Assembly: GCA_002406015.1 (NCBI GenBank)
Contig: DHMX01000022.1
Span: 299,617-363,616, forward strand
DNA: 64,000 bases
DNA from: Lachnospiraceae bacterium UBA4631
GTDB taxonomy: Bacteria > Bacillota > Clostridia > Lachnospirales > Lachnospiraceae
Direction of reading: 5' to 3'
Part shown: positions 17,638 to 26,512 of the stretch, one piece after another
Layout of the letters: every line of letters begins with the position of its first letter
How positions within the stretch are numbered: position 1 is the first letter of the stretch
Position numbers and translations under genes: made by a program
The notes under the pieces: model-generated
What the model saw: the letters and a program-made list of their open reading frames with translations, nothing else
Databases searched by the model: none
Told to the model about the DNA's origin: nothing

Positions 17638-18918
17638 TTATATTGACACATTATTATAAGAATTTAAATACTTTGCCTCACAGCTATGCTTTTTACCATC
17701 TTCACAACACTGATAATATCTCTTATGCCCCATTTTTTCAAAATACTCGTATGATTCCTTAATTGCAGCACCTGTACACACAAAGAACCAATTATCCTTA
17801 TCATAGGCTATAGATTCTTTGGTAGTAGTCTGAATATTATCATAAACCATTCTTTTCTTTTTATCTATAACACCAACTAATTTTGCTTTTGGATAATTCT
17901 CTTTAATATATTTATTTACCATGCTTGCTGTCTGTGTAATTCCCCATAAGCAATAAGAAAACTCCTGTTCAGGCATAAAATTATGTCTAATAAAATCTAT
18001 TGTATTTGAATAAAATTCCACATAATAATTATCACAATTTATATCTTCAAAAAATGTACTGATTTCACACATTTTTTCGTATTTTTCTTTTTGTTCCAAG
18101 ATTCTATTTTTTGCATTTTCTAACATTAATATTTTAATATTTTCAATTTCAACCGGAGCAGGATTCCAATTGATTTTGTCATATTCATCCTTGGTATACA
18201 CATGCAAAATACGATTCACGCCTAAAAATCTATATGACAATTCATCCTTCACCAGTATAGTCGGAATTCCCATCGCAGCACAAGGCAATGCAGCATGTAA
18301 TCTTGAGGTAATGATTAACTTAGCCTTATGATAATACTCGTTAAGTAATTCCCTCGCCTTTTCTTCCGGTCCGTTTTTTAATTCTTCGGGATAAAAGGTA
18401 TGACTACTAAAAACTGCTTTTTCTTTTATCTCTTTCGGAATATAGGAATCCAGTGTGTCCTGCACATCAATGCAATATATAGTTTCTCCCTGAATGGTTG
18501 ACGATCTTCTTTCTAACGTAGTGGTCATACAACAATTTAAATATGCCATAACCCCATGCTCTCGCAACGCTTTCATAGTATGCAAATCACGACATCCGAT
18601 TGGTTCAAATCTCCGTAAATACTCCACTTCTTTTTCATCATACACATTTGTCAATGTGGACAAAGCCAGAAAAACAGGTATGATTCTATCTGAAAATTGA
18701 GTAATTTTTAATGCATCATGATAACCATATAATGGAAATGAAATTGGTAGGATTACATACTCGCCATTATAGGAAGATAATTGATGAAACGGGATTCGAA
18801 TGACATCATTATAATCAACATTCATATATTTGTATAAACGTTCAATTGCTAACAACTGTATATCATCTCCAATTGTCAACCGTTCTTTTCTATCAAAAAT
18901 AATATTTGCAAATTTCAT
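17638..18918 (-). CDS. Polysaccharide pyruvyltransferase-family protein with C-terminal Rossmann-like domain
   Basis: A 426-residue protein. Residues 1 to about 290 look like a polysaccharide pyruvyltransferase domain: 'IGDDIQLLAIERLY' at the start, 'FEPIGCRDLHTMKAL' in the middle and 'IITSRLHAALPCAAMGIP' near the end. These enzymes usually add pyruvate ketals to surface glycans from phosphoenolpyruvate. A second part at about 318-410 ('SYCLWGITQTASMVNKYI', 'GVIDKKK') resembles the small Rossmann-like domains attached to several sugar-modifying enzymes. The gene is AT-rich. It lies between the NeuB-like and GT2 genes. Transfer to a glycan in this locus is an inference. Confidence 0.78.
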   Translation of the reverse strand: MKFANIIFDRKERLTIGDDIQLLAIERLYKYMNVDYNDVIRIPFHQLSSYNGEYVILPISFPLYGYHDALKITQFSDRIIPVFLALSTLTNVYDEKEVEYLRRFEPIGCRDLHTMKALREHGVMAYLNCCMTTTLERRSSTIQGETIYCIDVQDTLDSYIPKEIKEKAVFSSHTFYPEELKNGPEEKARELLNEYYHKAKLIITSRLHAALPCAAMGIPTILVKDELSYRFLGVNRILHVYTKDEYDKINWNPAPVEIENIKILMLENAKNRILEQKEKYEKMCEISTFFEDINCDNYYVEFYSNTIDFIRHNFMPEQEFSYCLWGITQTASMVNKYIKENYPKAKLVGVIDKKKRMVYDNIQTTTKESIAYDKDNWFFVCTGAAIKESYEYFEKMGHKRYYQCCEDGKKHSCEAKYLNSYNNVSI

Positions 18919-18966
18919 ATTATCTCTCCATTCTCTCCATAATTGCGATGCTTAATCTCCAATTAC

Positions 18967-20037
18967 TTACTCAAACATCCCTGCATCTAAAATAATATCT
19001 TGCTCAATATCCCGATTTGCCACTCTTCCGATTATACCCGCTACTGCTTCCGGAGACAAGCCGCTTCCCGGTCTTTTATATATTATCATATCTTCTGTTA
19101 ATTTTTCACCCTTTTTAATAATTCTCCGGCTAACTGCGGACCTTCTGACACTATTTCTGGTCTGCATCTCAGAAGCTAAGCATACAAGATTACCGTCACC
19201 GCTTATTTTTTTAATCAGTTCAATTCCATCCTTAACGGTTCTTAAGTCCTTGCAGTCCATAGAATGAAAATGGTCATTCATCTTTTTAATCGTTTTATCT
19301 AAAGTAAAATGCTTTTCAATTACTCTGGCACCCAATTGATAAGCAGTCTTTAATACATCCATATGCTCATCCGGGAGCGTATGGTCGGAATAACCGATTA
19401 TCACATCCGGGAACTGCTCTGCCAATGACTTAATCTTATTCAGATTGGCATGCTCATATGGGGTCGGATATTCCAGTACACAGTGCAATAAGGTTAATTG
19501 CTTATCATTATATTTCTTTATTAACTCTACTGCCTTTTCTATCTCAGCCAAATCAGAAGCCCCGGTAGATAATATAATTGGTTTATTCTTTCTGGCTACT
19601 GCCTCCACCAACGGAAAATTACTAATATCCGAAGAAGATATTTTATATACATTCAAATACTTATCCAGATATTCCACTGCTTCTAAATCAAATGGTGTAG
19701 ACATAAATTCAATGCCGATTTCCTTTGCTGCCTGACAAAGTGCCGCATACTCTTTCTCACCGAATCTGTCATACAGCTTAAACAACTCATATTGTGTTTC
19801 AATCTCTATATCGTTTCTGTCCCAGCTTCCCGGTGAATCTACCATTACAAGGTTTTCTGCCTTGTAGGTCTGGAATTTTGCCGCATCAGCTCCCGCCTCT
19901 TTTGCCTGCTTCATCATTAAAATAGCAGCTTCCAATGGTGAAATCTGTTCCTTCTTTGCAATCTCATAATAATTTACGCCTATTTCAGCAATCAGATAAT
20001 ATCCCTGCTGTTTAATTTTTTCATAATATTCCATCAT
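18967..20037 (-). CDS. NeuB/PseI/LegI-family nonulosonate synthase
   Basis: A 356-residue protein with a NeuB TIM-barrel (about 15-270; 'LIAEIGVN', 'GADAAKFQTYKAENL', 'MSTPFD', 'IISTG'-like 'IILSTGASD') and a C-terminal SAF/antifreeze-like domain (about 290-352). Family members condense phosphoenolpyruvate with a six-carbon amino sugar to make nine-carbon acids such as N-acetylneuraminic, legionaminic or pseudaminic acid. Two family motifs vary: 'IAEIGVN' is followed by 'YYEIAKKEQISP' instead of the usual HNG stretch, and the GPDH motif reads 'KMNDHFHSMD'. The product is therefore uncertain. It overlaps the hydrolase gene by four bases. Confidence 0.85.
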   Translation of the reverse strand: MMEYYEKIKQQGYYLIAEIGVNYYEIAKKEQISPLEAAILMMKQAKEAGADAAKFQTYKAENLVMVDSPGSWDRNDIEIETQYELFKLYDRFGEKEYAALCQAAKEIGIEFMSTPFDLEAVEYLDKYLNVYKISSSDISNFPLVEAVARKNKPIILSTGASDLAEIEKAVELIKKYNDKQLTLLHCVLEYPTPYEHANLNKIKSLAEQFPDVIIGYSDHTLPDEHMDVLKTAYQLGARVIEKHFTLDKTIKKMNDHFHSMDCKDLRTVKDGIELIKKISGDGNLVCLASEMQTRNSVRRSAVSRRIIKKGEKLTEDMIIYKRPGSGLSPEAVAGIIGRVANRDIEQDIILDAGMFE

Positions 20038-20999
20038 AGATTTTTCCTCTCCTGTATGATTATTTCAAAAATATCAGCCACCGCATTTGTATTGAATTTC
20101 TCTCTTCCTATTTTACTCATGCTGCTTAAATCTATCTCTCTTAATGATTGTAGCACACTTACATCCCATTCTCCATGTAAACCGAGATATTTTGCAGAGC
20201 CTAACTGCTCCATAAATCTTCCGGTATTCACTTCATGCGGTGCATTCGCTATAATCAGAGCAGGAAGTCCTGCCGCATTTGCTTCGCAACAGGTAACGCC
20301 CCCTCCTGTAATTGCCAAATCATAATTATAAAACAACTGTATAAGTGATGGTACATTTTGCATAATTTTAAATCTGCCGTTATTTAATTGCAATAATTGT
20401 TCCCGCTCTCTGTAATTAGGACCGATTACAAAATCCACCTCATAATCATATGTCAGAAATTGCTTTAACACCTCAAAGGTAACCAGATAAGGGTCACTGC
20501 CGCCCATGGAAACAATCACCTTATTTAAAGTCTGACGATTTCTCTTATATTCCTCAATCTGTGGATTCAATACCATGAATGAGCTTCCCTCATATACCTT
20601 TTTTGCATGATATTCCTTCTTAGTTGGTGCTATCATACCGGCAAAGTATAAATCACAAACCACCTCTGCTTCGCCAATATCATCAATCATACAAAACAAA
20701 ACGGAATTTGCTTTAATATGCTTTCCCATCATCAGATTGGTTTCAAATTTATCATTAAACCAAATATCAACCTGATACTTTTTAATGATTTGGCTTTCCC
20801 AATCACTTGTAACATCCTGATAATCAACAATTTCATAAGTAATCTCTTGCTGCTTTAAGATTGCCAGAGACGGCACATCCTGATTAATCAGTACAATATA
20901 ATCCATATTTCTTTTTTTCAGATAATTAACATACAAAATAGCACGAAAAAGGTGTCCCATTCCCCTGCTATTTGAACTTTCTATTGCAATTGCTATCAT
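20034..20999 (-). CDS. PseG-like nucleotide-sugar hydrolase
   Basis: A 321-residue GT-B-fold protein of the PseG type. The N-terminal glycine-rich loop 'GMGHLFRAI' (with the family His), 'IDDIGEAE', 'VSMGGSDPY' and 'ITGGGVTCCEANAAGLP' are all recognisable. PseG removes the nucleotide from UDP-2,4-diacetamido-2,4,6-trideoxy-altrose in pseudaminic acid synthesis, to give the free sugar used by the synthase. It overlaps both neighbours by four bases, a tightly coupled arrangement with the NeuB-like and NeuD-like genes. The actual nucleotide (UDP or GDP) cannot be told. Confidence 0.82.
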   Translation of the reverse strand: MIAIAIESSNSRGMGHLFRAILYVNYLKKRNMDYIVLINQDVPSLAILKQQEITYEIVDYQDVTSDWESQIIKKYQVDIWFNDKFETNLMMGKHIKANSVLFCMIDDIGEAEVVCDLYFAGMIAPTKKEYHAKKVYEGSSFMVLNPQIEEYKRNRQTLNKVIVSMGGSDPYLVTFEVLKQFLTYDYEVDFVIGPNYREREQLLQLNNGRFKIMQNVPSLIQLFYNYDLAITGGGVTCCEANAAGLPALIIANAPHEVNTGRFMEQLGSAKYLGLHGEWDVSVLQSLREIDLSSMSKIGREKFNTNAVADIFEIIIQERKNL

Positions 21000-21625
21000 C
21001 TGCTTTTCTCCATAACACGAGCGGGATTTCCCACAACAACACTGTCGCTTTCCACATTTCTTGTCACAACTGCCCCCGCTCCGACGATGGCTCCTGTTCC
21101 GATTGTCCTAGTTGGTAAAACCGTTGCATTTGCCCCGACATAAGCCTTATTTTCTATCCTGCACCTTCCCAAAACAACTGCGTTTGGAGCAACCGTTGCA
21201 AAATCCTCAACCTGTGATTCGTGCATGATATTTGCATTTGTATTTAATTTTACGAAATCACCCAGCACGACTCCGGCGGACACGTTGCATCCGCTTTGAA
21301 TCACAGTTCCGGTTCCGATTTTGGCATATCTGGATATGTTTGCTCTGGGTGATATTAACGTGGCAAACCGATAGCCCTTATCCGAATACTGTCTGCTTAG
21401 CTTCTCTCTGACAAACGGAGAATCCGGAACCACTATTAACGGAATATCAATATACATATCCTTGTTTTCTATAAATACGGTATCATTACCGATTATAGGA
21501 ACCCCCATAAAGTGTGATTCCTGCAATTCGTCTACAATACCAACTATTTCATACTGACATTCTTCACATAATTCAACTATTTCACAAAATGCTCCGATTA
21601 AAATAACCTTATTTTTCAATTGCAT
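20996..21625 (-). CDS. NeuD/PglD-family sugar O/N-acyltransferase
   Basis: A 209-residue acyltransferase with a small N-terminal Rossmann-like domain (about 5-78, 'VILIGAF') and a left-handed beta-helix with hexapeptide repeats (about 95-205; 'GTGAIVGAGAVVTRNV', ending in 'VVVGNPARVM'). PglD and NeuD transfer acetyl from acetyl-CoA to a sugar amine or hydroxyl. Next to a LegC-like aminotransferase, N-acetylation of the new 4-amino group is the likely step. The ATG at 21625, with GAGGG before it, overlaps the aminotransferase end by 17 bases; a TTG four codons earlier is less likely. Confidence 0.85.
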   Translation of the reverse strand: MQLKNKVILIGAFCEIVELCEECQYEIVGIVDELQESHFMGVPIIGNDTVFIENKDMYIDIPLIVVPDSPFVREKLSRQYSDKGYRFATLISPRANISRYAKIGTGTVIQSGCNVSAGVVLGDFVKLNTNANIMHESQVEDFATVAPNAVVLGRCRIENKAYVGANATVLPTRTIGTGAIVGAGAVVTRNVESDSVVVGNPARVMEKSR

Positions 21626-22751
21626 CCAGACCCTCAATCACTTTTTCACAAATATATACTATCTGTTCTTCCGTTAATGCTCCATACATCGGTAAGGTAA
21701 ATTCACAATCTGCTACATATTCCGTATTCGGAAGTGCCTTTGTTGCATATGCCTCGTATATTTTGAATTTATGCACCGGTGGATAATGCACACTGGTCTG
21801 AACACCATTTTTTGCCAGAAATTCCCGCAGGGCATCTCTCTGCTCTGAGTTACCATTGCTTAACACTACCGGGAATATATAGGATGCAGATTTTTCTTTA
21901 TCCGCTTTGAACGGAATTACGATTCTGTCATCCTCTAAATGGCGGATATAGGACTCTCTTATCCGATTTCTCTTTTCTATATCCGGCTCTAATTTGTCCA
22001 ATTGTGCAATACCGATTGCAGCCCGAATATCATCCAATCTGTAATTATAACCCAGCTTTACAACATCATAGCTTGTACTATGTCCCTTTGACCTTTCATA
22101 TGACATTGTTGTCATGCCATGGGAACGCATCAATTTCATTGCTTCATACGCCTGTTCATCATTGGTTACAACCATACCGCCTTCGCCGGTAGATATATTC
22201 TTATTTGAGAAAAAGCTAAAGCATCCGACATTCCCAATCGTTCCCAGCTTTTTACCATGATATTCTGACATAGGACCATGACACGCATCTTCTATTATCT
22301 TCAGATTATGCCTGTCTGCAATTTCCATAATCTTATTCATATCACATGCATAGCCGGCATAATGCATTACAACAATTGCCTTTGTCTTTGGTGTAATTAA
22401 GGCTTCTATTTGCTCCGGAGCAATCGTTATCTGCTCCTTACCCTCTATATCACAAAAAACAGGGGTTGCCCCTGTATAACGGACAGCATTTACAGTGGCC
22501 ACAAAGGTTAAAGAAGGTACAATAACCTCATCCCCTTCTCCAAGTCCCATTGCCAGCATTGCTAAATGCAATGCCGCTGTACAACTGGATACTGCGATTG
22601 CATATTTTACTCCCAGCATAGCTGCGAATTTTTCTTCTAATGCATTACACTTCGGTCCACTGGATATCCATTTGGACTTTAGTACCTCCATGACTGCCTT
22701 TTCTTCTTCCTCATCAAAATTCAAGTTAAACAATGGTATATTGTATTCCAT
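21609..22751 (-). CDS. DegT/DnrJ-family sugar aminotransferase (LegC/PseC-like)
   Basis: A 380-residue PLP enzyme of the DegT/DnrJ/EryC1 family, with 'EDACHGPMSEYHGKKLG' and the PLP lysine in 'FFSNKNISTGEGG'. It would add an amino group from glutamate to the 4-keto sugar made by the dehydratase encoded 15 bases upstream, as LegC and PseC do. A strong ribosome site (GGAGG) precedes the ATG. The next gene, an acyltransferase, overlaps its end. Substrate is inferred from position. Confidence 0.88.
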   Translation of the reverse strand: MEYNIPLFNLNFDEEEEKAVMEVLKSKWISSGPKCNALEEKFAAMLGVKYAIAVSSCTAALHLAMLAMGLGEGDEVIVPSLTFVATVNAVRYTGATPVFCDIEGKEQITIAPEQIEALITPKTKAIVVMHYAGYACDMNKIMEIADRHNLKIIEDACHGPMSEYHGKKLGTIGNVGCFSFFSNKNISTGEGGMVVTNDEQAYEAMKLMRSHGMTTMSYERSKGHSTSYDVVKLGYNYRLDDIRAAIGIAQLDKLEPDIEKRNRIRESYIRHLEDDRIVIPFKADKEKSASYIFPVVLSNGNSEQRDALREFLAKNGVQTSVHYPPVHKFKIYEAYATKALPNTEYVADCEFTLPMYGALTEEQIVYICEKVIEGLDAIEK

Positions 22752-22766
22752 CTGAAAAACCTCCTC

Positions 22767-23744
22767 TTACAGGTTATATATATCTGCCTTGTATTTATCC
22801 ATATTTGCTCTTAAGAAATCTATGGTTTCCTTTAAGCCCTGTTCAAAGGTAAATTGTGGTGTCCAGTCTGTTAATTTCTTTATCTTTTCATTACAGCCCA
22901 ATAACCGATTGACCTCACTCTTTTCCGGTCTTAATCTCTGTTCATCACATATAATAGTTGCATTTGGATTAATCTGTCTTACCAATTCCTGTGCCAATTC
23001 CCCGATTGAGATTTCTTTTTGCGTTGCAATGTTGATTTCCTCACCAATTGTCTTTTCCGACTCATAGATTGCAATAAATCCATTTGCGGTATCCTTAACA
23101 TAATTAAAATCTCTGGTTGGTGTAAGTGAACCCAGTTTTATTTCTTCCTTTCCGGATAATAACTGTGTTATTATGGTTGGTATTACAGCTCTTGCTGACT
23201 GTCTTGGTCCATATGTGTTAAACGGTCGCACAATCGTTACCGGTAAATCAAAGGAACGATAAAAGGATTCCGCTAATCTATCCGCACCTATCTTGGTTGC
23301 TGAATATGGAGATTGTCCCTGATACGGATGCTTCTCATCAATCGGCACATACAGTGCAGTTCCGTAGACTTCCGAGGTAGAAGTCACAAGAACTCTGGTT
23401 CCCAGCTTTCTTGCCGCCTGCAATACATTCAAGGTTCCCTTAATATTCGTATCTACATATGTGTCCGGAGAATGATAGCTGAATGGTATTGCAATCAAGG
23501 CTGCCAGATGAAATACAGCATCACACCCAACCATAGCCTCATATACTCCATTCGGGTCTCTGACATCCCCTTGGAATATCTCCACCTGACTCATCACAGA
23601 AGCGGGCAATGTATCCAGCCATCCCCATGTCCCGAATGAATTATAAAATACAAATGCTCTTACCTGATAACCTTTTTTAACTAATGTTTCCGTCAAATGA
23701 CTTCCGATAAAGCCATCCGCTCCCGTAACTAATACCTTTTTCAT
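22767..23744 (-). CDS. Nucleotide-sugar 4,6-dehydratase (LegB-like)
   Basis: A 325-residue extended short-chain dehydrogenase. The NAD loop 'VTGADGFIGSHL', the 'TSTSEVYG' motif, and YxxxK in 'YSATKIGADRL' are intact. The sequence looks like LegB, the (GDP-)GlcNAc 4,6-dehydratase of legionaminic acid synthesis, rather than the inverting PseB, because it keeps the standard Tyr/Thr-Ser-Glu active-site layout. It would produce a 4-keto-6-deoxy-HexNAc for the aminotransferase that follows. The two genes are 15 bases apart. Confidence 0.83.
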   Translation of the reverse strand: MKKVLVTGADGFIGSHLTETLVKKGYQVRAFVFYNSFGTWGWLDTLPASVMSQVEIFQGDVRDPNGVYEAMVGCDAVFHLAALIAIPFSYHSPDTYVDTNIKGTLNVLQAARKLGTRVLVTSTSEVYGTALYVPIDEKHPYQGQSPYSATKIGADRLAESFYRSFDLPVTIVRPFNTYGPRQSARAVIPTIITQLLSGKEEIKLGSLTPTRDFNYVKDTANGFIAIYESEKTIGEEINIATQKEISIGELAQELVRQINPNATIICDEQRLRPEKSEVNRLLGCNEKIKKLTDWTPQFTFEQGLKETIDFLRANMDKYKADIYNL

Positions 23745-23774
23745 TTTATTTTCCTTTCACCTATGTTTCCTTCG

Positions 23775-25577
23775 TTATTTCTGTTCGTAATATTTTAAGT
23801 ACCCTTGCATTACTTCAGAATCCAGCAATGGAGACATGATATGCAATGCAGGTGTTACAAATTTTCCTTCTTCATTCAGAATGGATTTCACAATCGGTGC
23901 CCGCTCCTTATTCAATTTCTCATATATCTCCAAGATGCAAGGTCCTGTTTGTTCCTTCAGCCATTTCAAGCCGTCTTCTAATTCTGCTACACATTTCACC
24001 CTATGAAATTCAAGGTCAAATGCAGCCGCTACCTTTTGGAAATCCGGCATACTGATTCCGCTTGCAGCATCACAGCCGTTTCCTAAGCCATTAAAATAAT
24101 TATTACAGGTATTGCGAATATTATCATAACCCTGATTTGAAAAAATAATCAGTTTAATATTATACTTGTGATATGCTATCGTCTGCAATTCCTGCAAATT
24201 CATCATAACACAACCATCCCCGGTCACGCAATATACCTGAGCGTCACTTGCAGTTGCAGCTCCGATTGCATATGGCAAATCAATTCCCATAGAACCGCTG
24301 TGATAATTCACCAGTACCCGTTGCTTTGGAGTCAAAACCCCTTCCTGAAGAATCCCATGTATACAACTGCTGTTTCCCAATGCAATTACTGCATCTTCCT
24401 CTATCTGAGGTAAAAATGCTTTCCAAAACTGTGTAGGATGCACCCGTATTTCTCCTTGTCCATCCAACTGCTTCAACACCTCATAATGCGGCAGTTCCTT
24501 GTTCAAGTAATTACAATAATCAAACCATTCCGCACTTGCTGCCACCTCATTCTCACAAACAGCAATATACTTTTCAAAAAAAGTATTTAAATCCGTACAG
24601 ATACATTTTGTAACGTGTAAGCCCTGTTTTTTTGCTTCATCCGGCTGTGCATCGACCATGTAAATATCTGCTCCCGGTGCAAACTCCTTTCCTTCAAATC
24701 CGGTCTGACTGGATGAAAGACTATTGCCTAATACTAAAATAAAATCCGCATTCTGCAATATGAAGTTTCCGCATCTCGGTCCTATCGAGCCGGACATTCC
24801 ATAATAATTATCCTCTCCTGTATAATTGGCATCGGTTGCAAATGCTCCCCCTACAATCGGGATTTTCACTTGTTTCAAAAACGCCCGGTAGTTATCCTCT
24901 GCCGCTCCTGCACGAATACCGGAACCGGTTAAGATACAAGGTCGTTTTGCCTGCTTTAATCTTGTATATACCTCTTGAACCTCATCGGTGGTAACACAAG
25001 CCTTCTTCTCCGGTTCTTTGGCAGCTAATAACTGACTTTCCTCTATCATGGCTCCCTGCACGTCAAGCGGAATCGATAACCAGCTTGGTCCTCTTCGACC
25101 CTCTAATGCCATATCAATTGCCCGTTGTACCTCCCGCTTCACGTCACAAGGATTTTTAACCAGCTTTGCATACTTTGTAATATTTTTTACCTGTGATACA
25201 ATATCATTTTCCTGAACACCAATGCAACGCACATCCAGCCCGCTTGCCTCTACCGTTGTATCCAGTCTTGGATGTCCTGCAATTACAATCATAGGAATAC
25301 TATCCACCCAAGCCCCCTGCACACCATTTAAGGTATTCAGTCCTCCCGGTCCGCTGGTGACACAGACTGCCGCCGTTTTTCCGGTCAGCTTTGCATAGCT
25401 TTCCGCTGCCATGGCACATGCCTGTTCATGATGATTATATACTGTATTTATCTGTTCCTTCTTCAATGCAAATGCATTATTCAAATGCATTGCACCGCCG
25501 CCAACTACGGAAAATGCATCCGTAATTCCGTTTTCAATTAAGGTTTCTACTACAATATCTGCAATTCTCTTTTTCAT
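23775..25577 (-). CDS. Thiamine-diphosphate enzyme, acetolactate synthase-like (possible YerE-type two-carbon transferase)
   Basis: A 600-residue enzyme with the three domains of the acetolactate synthase/pyruvate oxidase group: N-terminal Pyr domain with catalytic Glu51 in 'NHHEQACAMAAESY', a central FAD/nucleotide-type domain (about 195-340) and the C-terminal PP domain with 'GDG' at 453-455 and Asn481 about 26 residues later. Within a cluster that also has rfbF, rfbH, rfbG and a reductase, the closest functional precedent is YerE of Yersinia, which attaches a two-carbon unit from pyruvate to C4 of a CDP-3,6-dideoxy-4-ketohexose. It is unlikely to serve branched-chain amino acid synthesis, since no small subunit or ilv gene is near. 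The role is inferred from context. Confidence 0.75.
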   Translation of the reverse strand: MKKRIADIVVETLIENGITDAFSVVGGGAMHLNNAFALKKEQINTVYNHHEQACAMAAESYAKLTGKTAAVCVTSGPGGLNTLNGVQGAWVDSIPMIVIAGHPRLDTTVEASGLDVRCIGVQENDIVSQVKNITKYAKLVKNPCDVKREVQRAIDMALEGRRGPSWLSIPLDVQGAMIEESQLLAAKEPEKKACVTTDEVQEVYTRLKQAKRPCILTGSGIRAGAAEDNYRAFLKQVKIPIVGGAFATDANYTGEDNYYGMSGSIGPRCGNFILQNADFILVLGNSLSSSQTGFEGKEFAPGADIYMVDAQPDEAKKQGLHVTKCICTDLNTFFEKYIAVCENEVAASAEWFDYCNYLNKELPHYEVLKQLDGQGEIRVHPTQFWKAFLPQIEEDAVIALGNSSCIHGILQEGVLTPKQRVLVNYHSGSMGIDLPYAIGAATASDAQVYCVTGDGCVMMNLQELQTIAYHKYNIKLIIFSNQGYDNIRNTCNNYFNGLGNGCDAASGISMPDFQKVAAAFDLEFHRVKCVAELEDGLKWLKEQTGPCILEIYEKLNKERAPIVKSILNEEGKFVTPALHIMSPLLDSEVMQGYLKYYEQK

Positions 25578-25620
25578 ATTTCATTCCTCGAAACGTATTC
25601 TGTTTCCACATCTCTTATTT

Positions 25621-26508
25621 TTAGTAAATCAGCTTATAAATATCCAGTTCCTCTTTGTGTTCTTCATACCATCGGTATAGCTTTTCAACTGCCTGTTCCA
25701 TATCTGTAAACGAAAGCTGCGGAAACTCTGTTCGCAACCGTTCATTACTTGCAGTATACTCGTTTGCCAAGCCATCCTTGCACACAATGATTCTTAAATC
25801 CTTTCCGGATACCTTCTTTACCATCATACATAAGGTCAGCAAATCAATCCGCTTGCCCGAAACAACATTATATGTATGATAATCTAATTGTTCCTTGGCT
25901 AAAAATGCATCTGCTATATTCAGGAAATCATCAATCCACAAATAATCAAAATATACGTTCTGACGTATCGTTAGCGGCAAATCAAATAAGGCTTTACAGC
26001 ATATATTTGAAATAAACTTCACCGGCCAATACTCATATCGTCCGAAGATACCGAACAGTCTCAGATTATAGATATTTTCACTATGTTCAATCTCCTGTCC
26101 GGCTATATACTTCATGAGTCCATATTGGTCAATCGGCAATGTCGTTCCAATCTGCGATTCTGTTACCTGCTCAATCGGAAAACGCTTATCATATTCCGCA
26201 CCGGAACCCGCATAAAACATCCGTCCATAGAGATGATGATTTTTCTGAAAATTATAAAACATCCTCAGATTATATTCCAATATCTTAGTGCCATCCTTGC
26301 TTCGGTCAATGCCATCCCCGTATACAGCCAGATGAAAGACGGTATCTATCTTTTTATCTGTCAGATAGTTCTGCACCTGCACTTCATCTATGCAATTTAA
26401 TTCTTGACTGGACGGAGCGAAAATCTCGTACTGCTCATTTTCTTTCAGATGTTCATATAGGTTTTTACCTACAAATCCACTTCCGCCGGTAATCAATATT
26501 CGTTTCAC
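25621..26508 (-). CDS. NAD(P)-dependent sugar reductase/epimerase (possible YerF-type)
   Basis: A 295-residue extended short-chain dehydrogenase with 'ILITGGSGFVGKNLYEHL' and a YxxxK motif ('YGLMKYIAG'). In CDP-yersiniose synthesis YerF reduces the branched ketone made by YerE; this gene lies directly before the TPP gene and after rfbH, so that role is plausible. It could also be a 4-keto reductase giving a plain CDP-3,6-dideoxyhexose. The GTG at 26508 is preferred because AGAGGA lies eight bases upstream within the rfbH stop region; an ATG 18 bases earlier has AAGG abutting it. Confidence 0.72.
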   Translation of the reverse strand: MKRILITGGSGFVGKNLYEHLKENEQYEIFAPSSQELNCIDEVQVQNYLTDKKIDTVFHLAVYGDGIDRSKDGTKILEYNLRMFYNFQKNHHLYGRMFYAGSGAEYDKRFPIEQVTESQIGTTLPIDQYGLMKYIAGQEIEHSENIYNLRLFGIFGRYEYWPVKFISNICCKALFDLPLTIRQNVYFDYLWIDDFLNIADAFLAKEQLDYHTYNVVSGKRIDLLTLCMMVKKVSGKDLRIIVCKDGLANEYTASNERLRTEFPQLSFTDMEQAVEKLYRWYEEHKEELDIYKLIY

Positions 26509-26512
26509 TAAT

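Noticed and set aside
23775..25577. Acetolactate synthase (ilvB) for amino acid synthesis
   Set aside because: No regulatory subunit or ilv gene is adjacent, and all neighbours make nucleotide sugars, so a sugar-modifying TPP enzyme is favoured.
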